A stretch of 64,000 nt of DNA from Deltaproteobacteria bacterium (GTDB lineage: Bacteria > Desulfobacterota > GWC2-55-46): contig JACRCL010000012.1 in the NCBI GenBank assembly GCA_016219015.1, forward strand, positions 62,001 through 126,000, read 5' to 3'. The notes under the pieces are model-generated. The model worked only from the letters and a program-made list of their open reading frames with translations, searched no databases and had not been told where the DNA came from. Below, piece by piece: positions 26,034-31,915 of this stretch; position 1 is the first letter of the stretch, and each line of letters opens with the position of its first letter. A program made the position numbers and the translations under genes.

Positions 26034-27368
26034 TTATTTGGCGGCTGCCTTTACGGCCTCCTGCCTCACCTTTAATTTGCCTATCCTAATCCACTGGAGC
26101 AGCGGCCTCTTGGCCGGGCAGACGTACGAGCAGCACCCGCACTCTATGCAGCTTACGCCCTGCCAGTCCTTGAACTCCGGCAGCCTGTGCGCCCTCCCGT
26201 AGTCGCCGAGCTTGTACGGCATGAGCGCCATGGGGCACGCCTCGACGCACCTCGCGCATTTTATGCACGGGTCGTAGGGTTTTGACTTGAAGGAGCCGGA
26301 GGAGATGACGGTTATCCCCGAGGTCCCTTTCACCACAGGGACGTTCAAGGTGGATTGCGCTATGCCCATCATCGGGCCGCCGTTCAGGACCTCTATCTCG
26401 CCCTCGCCGGAGATGCCCCCGCACTGGCCGAGCACCTCCTCGAAGCTCGTGCCTACGCGCACCTTGAGGTTCCTCGGCTCTTTGACCCCGTTTCCGCTTA
26501 TCGTGACGATCCTGTCGATGAGGGGCTTTTTGTAGACAAGGGCCTCGTAAACGGCCGCGGCGGTGCCGACGTTATTAACGAGCACGCCGACGTCGAGCGG
26601 GAGCTTGCCCGGCGGGACCTTCCTGCCGAGGGCCGCGTGGATGAGCATCTTCTCGGCGCCCTGCGGGTACTTGGCTTCCAAAACTATTATCTGTATGTCC
26701 GTCGAATTGTCGAGCTTTTCCTTTATGGCCCTTATGGCCTCAGGCTTGTTCTCTTCGATGCCTACAAAGCCCATCCGCGCGCCGGAGGCCCTCATCAGGG
26801 CCTTCAGGCCCCAGACGACCTTTTCCGGGTCCTCGGCCATTATCCTGTGGTCGGCAGTAAGGTAGGGCTCGCACTCGCAGCCGTTGAGTATCACGGCGTC
26901 TATCGTCTTTCCCTTCGGCGGGGCGAGCTTTACGGAGGTGGGGAAGCCCGCGCCTCCCATGCCGACTATCCCGGCCTCCCTTATGGCCTCGCGGATGGCC
27001 TCCGGGGTAAGCGAGCCGAGGTCCGGCCTTGAGGAACCGGCCTCCCAGTCCTTCACCGCGCCGTCGCCTTCTATGACGACGGACAGGACCCGAGTCCCAT
27101 TGGGGTGCTGGGCAAGCTCGACGTCCTTGACCTTGCCGCTGATGCTCGCGTGGACAGGGGCCGAGACAAAGGCCTTTACGTCGCCTATCTTCTGGCCCTC
27201 CTGGACGAGGTCGCCCTTTTTGACGAGAGGCTCGCACGGAGCTCCGGCGTGCTGCTGCAGAGGTATTGTTACGGTCTTTGGCAGGGTGGAGCCTTCAACC
27301 CTTTTGGCGGCTGTAAGCTCTTTATAGTAAGAGGGGTGTATGCCCCTTGCGAATGTCTTATGGCCCAT
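26034..27368 (-). CDS. rnfC: Rnf complex subunit C (NADH-binding iron-sulfur protein)
   Basis: 444 residues. Opens with GHKTFARGIHPSYYKELTA as in the family; NAD/FMN-binding region GIVGMGGAGFPTSVKL near 135; soluble-ligand-binding beta-grasp part; two [4Fe-4S] clusters, CIKCARCVEACPMALMP near 365 and CIECGCCSYVCPAKRPL near 405. It would exchange electrons with NAD(H) on the cytoplasmic side. First gene of the operon; the ATG has no clear Shine-Dalgarno. The 285-base leader holds a ZTP-type riboswitch and terminator, so the whole Rnf complex may be under folate-stress control. Confidence 0.96.
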   Translation of the reverse strand: MGHKTFARGIHPSYYKELTAAKRVEGSTLPKTVTIPLQQHAGAPCEPLVKKGDLVQEGQKIGDVKAFVSAPVHASISGKVKDVELAQHPNGTRVLSVVIEGDGAVKDWEAGSSRPDLGSLTPEAIREAIREAGIVGMGGAGFPTSVKLAPPKGKTIDAVILNGCECEPYLTADHRIMAEDPEKVVWGLKALMRASGARMGFVGIEENKPEAIRAIKEKLDNSTDIQIIVLEAKYPQGAEKMLIHAALGRKVPPGKLPLDVGVLVNNVGTAAAVYEALVYKKPLIDRIVTISGNGVKEPRNLKVRVGTSFEEVLGQCGGISGEGEIEVLNGGPMMGIAQSTLNVPVVKGTSGITVISSGSFKSKPYDPCIKCARCVEACPMALMPYKLGDYGRAHRLPEFKDWQGVSCIECGCCSYVCPAKRPLLQWIRIGKLKVRQEAVKAAAK

Positions 27369-27454
27369 AAGATTAAGTGTGTGGGAATTGATACTATTTC
27401 AAGCGCGCCCGGTCAAGCTTTTTTATCCGGGACAATAAAAAAAACCGCCATGGC

Positions 27455-27484
27455 AAAAAAAGGCGCAGTCTTTTCAGGCTGCAC
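27455..27484 (-). terminator. Riboswitch-linked intrinsic terminator ahead of rnfC
   Basis: Minus strand: GTGCAG...CTGCGC stem with a 10-base loop, then CTTTTTTTG. It starts 6 bases after the 3' end of the riboswitch core and is 86 bases before the rnfC start codon; this is the expression-platform position. Confidence 0.8.
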
Positions 27485-27489
27485 TTTTC

Positions 27490-27569
27490 TGCCCAGACGG
27501 TCGACAGGTCACCTTAAAATCTCCCGCTCCCCGGTGGTACCCACCTTGATTCCGTCAGTTGCGAAAGAT
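27490..27569 (-). promoter_or_regulatory. ZTP (pfl-motif) riboswitch
   Basis: Minus strand. Matches the Z-nucleotide (ZMP/ZTP) aptamer as I know it: P1 arms TCTTTC / GGGAGA, invariant ACTGACGG, P2 hairpin GGTGG-GTA-CCACC, invariant GGGGAGCG, a P3 hairpin GGT...ACC, and the 3' block CCGTCTGGGCA, whose CCGTC pairs with GACGG to form the pseudoknot. The pseudoknot differs from the common GGCG/CGCC by compensating changes. ZTP signals shortage of 10-formyl-tetrahydrofolate. The next gene on this strand is rnfC. Confidence 0.87.
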
Positions 27570-27583
27570 GTCCTTGTCTTTTT

Positions 27584-27613
27584 ATCTTAATTTAAACCGG
27601 CTTACCCTGTCAA
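27584..27613 (-). promoter_or_regulatory. Promoter of the riboswitch/rnf transcript
   Basis: Minus strand: perfect TTGACA (27608-27613), 18-base spacer, TAAGAT (27584-27589). Predicted start near 27577, about 8 bases ahead of the riboswitch P1, the spacing expected for a riboswitch leader. Confidence 0.6.
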
Positions 27614-27653
27614 GAAGATTTATAACAATCGTAATCCCCTATATAGTGGCAGG

Positions 27654-28376
27654 TCACACCTTGTACCTGAAAAAATCCCTTATGAAATAAAAGAAGCAGA
27701 GCAGCAGGCCGACGAGCACAAGGAGCATGCTCAAGGCCACTATCGGCACTACCGATTCCTGGGCGGCCTCCATGCCCAGCGCGGGCGTCCTGAAGCCCAT
27801 GATTATCCATGAGAGCGGGTAGAATATCCCGCCCGTGCCGAGACATGCGGACGCGAAGGTCTTCACGTTGGCCGGCGCGGTGGAAAAGGCGAAGATGAAA
27901 GATACCAGTATGGACAGCGTCCCGAGCCCCATGGCGTGCAGGTGCCCCCTTGTGAGCCTCTCGTGAGCGGCCTCCATTAAGCTGTCTTCGTGCATTGCTT
28001 CGTGCATGGCTTCGGGCGATGACGGGGCTTCTATTCCTTCGTCCTTTACGCCGTGGCCGGTCTTCGCGTGCTCGTTCTCGCCTTGCTCATCGTGCATGTT
28101 GTGGCCGCTTTTCCCGTGCTCAGCGCCTGCGCTCGCCTTCTCGGGGCTTGCATGGTGCTGGTGCCCTTCCGTAGGAACGGGGCTTACGACGAACTTCTCG
28201 TGCAGGGCGGCGCTGGCGCTTTCGCTTAGAGTCCTGTGTATCCTCTCGTGGTTCACGGTGATGTAAGCGGCCCAGAATATCCCGAAGATCAGGCTTATGA
28301 GGCCAAGGAGCAGGCCCAGGATAACCGGCCGCAGCGAAAACCGCGCAGTCTCTTTTGATACCCTTTGGTTCCTCAT
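27654..28376 (-). CDS. Membrane protein with a His-rich periplasmic or cytoplasmic insert, function unknown
   Basis: 240 residues. One membrane helix near 20-43 (LGLLLGLISLIFGIFWAAYI), a hydrophilic segment of about 90 residues very rich in His, Glu and Gly (for example HQHHASPE, GHNMHDE, MHEAMHED), then three more helices (about 150-170, 175-195, 212-233). Clustered histidines suggest binding of copper, nickel or zinc. I do not recognise the family. It starts 1 base after the htrA-like stop, so it is co-expressed with the protease and the glycosyltransferase, and the copper-type ATPase is 3.5 kb upstream. Confidence 0.75.
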   Translation of the reverse strand: MRNQRVSKETARFSLRPVILGLLLGLISLIFGIFWAAYITVNHERIHRTLSESASAALHEKFVVSPVPTEGHQHHASPEKASAGAEHGKSGHNMHDEQGENEHAKTGHGVKDEGIEAPSSPEAMHEAMHEDSLMEAAHERLTRGHLHAMGLGTLSILVSFIFAFSTAPANVKTFASACLGTGGIFYPLSWIIMGFRTPALGMEAAQESVVPIVALSMLLVLVGLLLCFFYFIRDFFRYKV

Positions 28377-28377
28377 C

Positions 28378-29436
28378 TCAGTTCCCTTTCGGCATCTCCT
28401 CGATGCGCGCCTTTACTGTTACGGGCTTCCCGTCCCTTATGACCTTCAGGGTTATGGTCTGCCCGGCCTCGAAGGAGTCCATGTAGTCGTTGAACTCGTC
28501 CATTGAGCTTACTGCCTTTCCATTTATCGCTATTATCAGGTCCCCGCCTGAGGCTATGACGAGGTTGCCGAGCCTGACGTTCCCGGTCGCCCCCTTGAGC
28601 TTCGCCTTCTCGGCGGGGCTCCCCCTGTAGATATCGGCTATCAATACCCCGCCCGAGGAAAGCCCCAGAAGCTCCGCGTCCGCCCGGTCTATGTTCTGCC
28701 CGGTTATACCGAGCCAGGTCCTCGAAACATAGCCCCTGTCAAGCAGCTGCGGCAGGACCTTCTTAACGGTATTGACCGGTATGGCGAACCCTATTCCTAT
28801 GGAGCCGCCCACGGGGCTGAAGATAGCGGTATTGACGCCTATCATCTTCCCGGCGCTGTCAAGGAGCGGCCCGCCTGAGTTGCCGGGGTTTATGGCCGCG
28901 TCCGTCTGTATGATGCCCCTTATGAGCCTGCCGTTCGTGGCCCTCATGGTGCGCCCCAGCGAGCTTACTATCCCGGTAGTGAGGGTCTTGTCGAGCCCGA
29001 AGGGGTTCCCGATGGCCAAGGCCTTCTGCCCGACCTTCAGAGATGACGAATCCCCCATCGGTATGGGCTTGAGCCTTGCCTGCGGGGCCTTGACCCTTAT
29101 AAGGGCTATGTCGTCTCCGGGGTCCACCCCCACGACGTCGGCCGCGAACTTGCTCCCGTCAAAGAGCGTCACATCGAGGCTCCTCGCGCCCTCGACGACA
29201 TGGTAGTTCGTGACGATATTGCCTGACCTGTCTATTATAACCCCTGAGCCCGAGCCGGTGGAAGGGACGGGGTTATAGAAAAAATCGTACGATACCGTCG
29301 TGCTTACTATGTTCACAACCGAGGGCCCGGCCTCCTCGTAGATGCCTATGTTCGCCTCCTCGTCGGAGGTGAACGCATGCGCGGAGGCCGGGATGAAAAA
29401 TACTATCGCTATCAAAAAAAGCTTTAAGGGCCTCAT
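28378..29436 (-). CDS. HtrA/DegP-type trypsin-like serine protease with PDZ domain
   Basis: 352 residues. Signal peptide 1 to about 21 (cleavage near AHA-FTSD). Protease domain with the catalytic triad: His in TNYHVVEG (near 77), Asp in DDIALIRV (near 107), Ser in NPGNSGGPLLD (near 185). One PDZ domain follows (about 240-345). Periplasmic quality-control protease of the DegS/HtrA type with a single PDZ. The ATG overlaps the preceding glycosyltransferase stop by 4 bases. Confidence 0.93.
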   Translation of the reverse strand: MRPLKLFLIAIVFFIPASAHAFTSDEEANIGIYEEAGPSVVNIVSTTVSYDFFYNPVPSTGSGSGVIIDRSGNIVTNYHVVEGARSLDVTLFDGSKFAADVVGVDPGDDIALIRVKAPQARLKPIPMGDSSSLKVGQKALAIGNPFGLDKTLTTGIVSSLGRTMRATNGRLIRGIIQTDAAINPGNSGGPLLDSAGKMIGVNTAIFSPVGGSIGIGFAIPVNTVKKVLPQLLDRGYVSRTWLGITGQNIDRADAELLGLSSGGVLIADIYRGSPAEKAKLKGATGNVRLGNLVIASGGDLIIAINGKAVSSMDEFNDYMDSFEAGQTITLKVIRDGKPVTVKARIEEMPKGN

Positions 29437-30137
29437 GGGAAGAGATTGAACTTTATTATGTGCCAGAAGGCCGCTATGCCGTCCTTCCAGTTTATCTTCT
29501 TGCCTTCCTCGTAGGTGCGCCCGGCGTACGATACCGAGGTCTCGTATATCCTGTAGCGCCCTTTGGCTACCTTCGCCGTTATCTCCGGCTCGAAGCCGAA
29601 CCTGTCCGATTTAAGCTCTATATCCCTGATGACCCCGGTCCTGAACGCCTTATACCCGGTCTCCATGTCGCTCAAGTTCAGGTTCGTGAGCATGTTCGAG
29701 AAGAAGGTTAGGAGCTTGTTGCCTATCATGTGCCAGAAAAAAAGCACCCTGTGGCTGTCGCCCATGAAACGCGAACCGAAGACGACGTCGGCCTTGCCTT
29801 CGAGTATGGGCTCAAGGAGCTTCTTATAGTCCCTCGGGTCGTACTCGAGGTCGGCGTCCTGCACTATAACCACCGAGCCCCTTACGCGGCTGAACCCGGC
29901 GCGCAGCGCCGCGCCCTTGCCCATGTTCCTTTCCTGGAGCACGAGCTCGAGCCTGCAGCCGCCCTTCCATGCCTTTTTCAGGGATTGAAGGACCTCGCGC
30001 GTGCCGTCGGTCGAGAAGTCGTCGACTATTATAAGCTCTTCCGGGACATTGGTGTCGAGCACCCTTTTTATGACCTCGGTTATGAACGCCTTCTCATTGA
30101 AGACAGGCATCACGACCGAGACGGACATTTTCTGCAT
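29433..30137 (-). CDS. Family 2 glycosyltransferase (dolichyl-phosphate-mannose-synthase-like)
   Basis: 234 residues, a single GT-A domain with no membrane helices. Motifs: VVMPVFNEKAFITEVIKRV at the N-terminus, EELIIVDDFSTDGT near 35, DxD-type QDADLEYDPRDY near 93, and the DPM1-type segment GYKAFRTGVIRD and FGFEPEITAKVAK. It likely makes a polyprenyl-phosphate sugar from a nucleotide sugar, the donor used by GT-C enzymes such as those at 42275-50467. Co-transcribed with the HtrA gene. Confidence 0.85.
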   Translation of the reverse strand: MQKMSVSVVMPVFNEKAFITEVIKRVLDTNVPEELIIVDDFSTDGTREVLQSLKKAWKGGCRLELVLQERNMGKGAALRAGFSRVRGSVVIVQDADLEYDPRDYKKLLEPILEGKADVVFGSRFMGDSHRVLFFWHMIGNKLLTFFSNMLTNLNLSDMETGYKAFRTGVIRDIELKSDRFGFEPEITAKVAKGRYRIYETSVSYAGRTYEEGKKINWKDGIAAFWHIIKFNLFP

Positions 30138-30278
30138 CTACCATTCCTTCGAAGTTATCCTGATTTTTATACAATAAAACCGAAGAGATGTCCATAAGAG
30201 GCGTTAAAGGGGGCTGGAGCGGGGGCCTGAGAGCCGGGAAAACCGGATTCCCGCATTATTTGAAAATTACTGGAGGAT
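30138..30278. other. Upstream region of the glycosyltransferase
   Basis: No gene, and no confident promoter. It is bounded by the miniature element at 30279-30400. Confidence 0.4.
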
Positions 30279-30400
30279 GCCTCTAAAAATTAGGAATTTT
30301 TTCTGAAATCAAGGAAGGACGGAAATAAAAAGCGCAGCATATGTCCATTTTTATTTTTGCGCCTACGCAGAGGTCGGGAAAAAGAACAATTTTTAGAGGC
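30279..30400. mobile_element. Miniature inverted-repeat element, copy 1
   Basis: 122 bases with perfect 13-bp terminal inverted repeats GCCTCTAAAAATT / AATTTTTAGAGGC. The inside has a second inverted repeat, GGAAATAAAAA...ATTTTTATTT, around CATATGTCC. It encodes no protein. A second copy in the same orientation lies at 31798-31914. Its right end is 4 bases before the complement of the selenoprotein stop codon. Confidence 0.82.
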
Positions 30401-30404
30401 AGCC

Positions 30405-31205
30405 TCAGACCTCTTTCTTCAAATCCTCGTACCTCTTCCACCTGTACGGCAGGTCTACTATCGTCCCCGGCTCCTTTATCGTCTCAAGGGCCTTGAAGGC
30501 GCTCCTTAATACGGCCATCTGCTGTTCTTTTTTCCCCGGCTCCCCGAGCGGATGGCCCATCGGCCACTTGAGGAAGACGGCGCGGGGCGCCTTCACCTCT
30601 TCCGTGAACTTCCTTACGATGGATATCCCTATGGTGGGTATCCCCTCTTTTTCTATCTCCCTCTGTATCAGTCCCACGGACCGATTGCAAAGGCCTCACC
30701 CGGGGGTCAACAGCACAACATCGACCTCTTCGGTTTTAAGCCTCTTCGCAATCTCCGGGGCTGTCTTTTTTATGAGCGTTTCGACATGGGGCCCGTCTAT
30801 GTGGCCCATGAAGCCGAAATTGACCTCCGAGATCGCTCCGATAATGCCGGCCTCTTTCATCTCTTTCAGGCGGTCGATGGGGAATACGATGTTCAAGTCC
30901 CTGTCCGCGTCGGCGTGGTCGTAATAGTCGTGCGTTATGGTATATCCGTCTCCCGGGGTGGATAACGGCAGCTCCCTCCAGGTCGGGTCGCCGTCCGGGT
31001 CGTGCATGTCGAACGCGGTCTGGCTCCTGAGATGGACCCCCGCCGTGGTGACAATGGCGACCTTTGACCCCGACAGCCTCTTCCTGACAGGCGCCCAGGG
31101 TATGCCGGAGACCTCGGTCTTCTTCGTCTTCTCGACAATCCTGTCGAGGAGAGAGGGGAAACGGGTCAGTATCTTAGCGAGTATTATGTTCTTTAGTCTT
31201 CCCAT
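30405..31205 (-). CDS. GrdB-like selenoprotein (glycine/betaine/sarcosine reductase B family) with in-frame UGA
   Basis: 266 residues if the TGA at 30696-30698 is read as selenocysteine; without it the frame breaks into 169 and about 96 residues. Around the codon it reads LLTPG-U-GLCNRSVGLIQREIE, a UxxC redox motif at the position known for GrdB-like selenoproteins. Both halves are family-like: TAGVHLRSQTAFDMHD, THDYYDHADADRDLNIVFP and FGFMGHIDGP before it, GIPTIGISIVRKFTEEV after it. A stem-loop 12 bases downstream of the UGA (30667-30685) fits a bacterial SECIS. Likely a redox enzyme; the substrate is unknown, as no grdA/grdC neighbours are present. Confidence 0.88.
30667..30685 (-). promoter_or_regulatory. 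Candidate SECIS element
   Basis: Minus strand: ATCGGTCC-GTG-GGACTGAT forms an 8-bp stem (one G-U) with a GUG loop, beginning 11 bases after the UGA. Bacterial SECIS hairpins lie inside the coding region at this distance. Confidence 0.5.
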
Positions 31206-31211
31206 AATCGA

Positions 31212-31392
31212 TTAGCAGGCTATTCAGGCTGCTCAAAAAACCCACGCATTGTCATTCTGAGGAGCCGAAAGCGACGAAGAATCTCGCAACAAGATGATTT
31301 GTCTACTACGAGATTCTTCCCCTTCGCTTCGCTCAGGGCTTCGGCTCACGCGCTCAGAATGACAGACTAAATAATTTTTCAGCAGCCTGTCA
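31212..31392. repeat. Palindromic repeat element with CAGGCTGCT ends and TGTCATTCTGAG core (copy B)
   Basis: Ends TTAGCAGGC...CAGGCTGCTCAAAAAA (31212-31240) and TTTTTCAGCAGCCTG (right). Inside, TGTCATTCTGAGGAGC and GAAGAATCT are mirrored by GAGATTCTTC and CTCAGAATGACA. It fills the whole space between the selenoprotein start and the cytochrome c stop codon, and its right end abuts that stop (31390-31392). Confidence 0.8.
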
Positions 31393-31737
31393 GAATATCC
31401 CGGCCTCTTTCTGAATAGACCTGACGTATCTAATTATAAGCTCTACCTCTTCCGGGGTTTTTACCCCCTCCACTTTGGGCATGTCACCGAAGCCCCAGTG
31501 GTGGGCCCTTACGCCCCGCTCTATCGCCCATCTGAAGCTCAGGTCCGCGTGGTGGTTCGGGTGGTAAATCCTGTGGACCAGCGGCGGGCCCTTGTCCGTG
31601 CCGACGCCCTTTACCCCGTGGCATTTCGCGCAGTTGGCGTTAAAAAGGGCCTCGCCTTTTGAAAGGGCCGGGTCATTCTGAGCTGATGCTATTCCGGCGA
31701 ATATGAGCAGGACAATAACGGCGTAGACGCTTCTCAT
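31390..31737 (-). CDS. Small exported monohaem cytochrome c
   Basis: 115 residues. Signal peptide 1 to about 19 (VYAVIVLLIFAGIASAQ), haem-binding CAKCH near residue 36-40, and a likely Met ligand in GFGDMPKVEG near 85. Class I cytochrome c fold with the C-terminal helix EEVELIIRYVRSIQ. A periplasmic electron carrier that depends on the system II maturation genes at 17-22 kb. It is flanked by repeat elements on both sides; partner enzyme unknown. Confidence 0.88.
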   Translation of the reverse strand: MRSVYAVIVLLIFAGIASAQNDPALSKGEALFNANCAKCHGVKGVGTDKGPPLVHRIYHPNHHADLSFRWAIERGVRAHHWGFGDMPKVEGVKTPEEVELIIRYVRSIQKEAGIF

Positions 31738-31797
31738 CGGGCCTCCTGATTTTGTTATAAGAAGACTTTGCGCAAGGCTACCGGATACATTAGGCTA

Positions 31798-31914
31798 CCT
31801 CTAAAAATCAGATATGTTTTCTGAGGTCAAGGAAGGGCGGAAATAAAAAGCGGAGCATATGTCCATTTTTATTTCCGCGCCTACACAGAGATCAGGAAAA
31901 AGAACAATTTTTAG
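31798..31914. mobile_element. Miniature inverted-repeat element, copy 2
   Basis: 117 bases aligning with 30279-30400 at roughly four in five positions, in the same orientation. Left end CCTCTAAAAATC; right end AATTTTTAG, where the last bases of the terminal repeat are lost. It ends one base before the complement of the P-type ATPase stop codon (31916-31918). Confidence 0.8.
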
Positions 31915-31915
31915 C

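Noticed and set aside
27369..27454. 12-codon leader peptide (ATG at about 27451 on the minus strand) between the terminator and rnfC
   Set aside because: No Shine-Dalgarno, and a poly-Phe start arising from the T-tract; probably chance.
30279..31914. Composite transposon carrying the selenoprotein and cytochrome c
   Set aside because: No transposase, one element has an eroded end, and no target duplication is visible; only the bracketed arrangement is reported.
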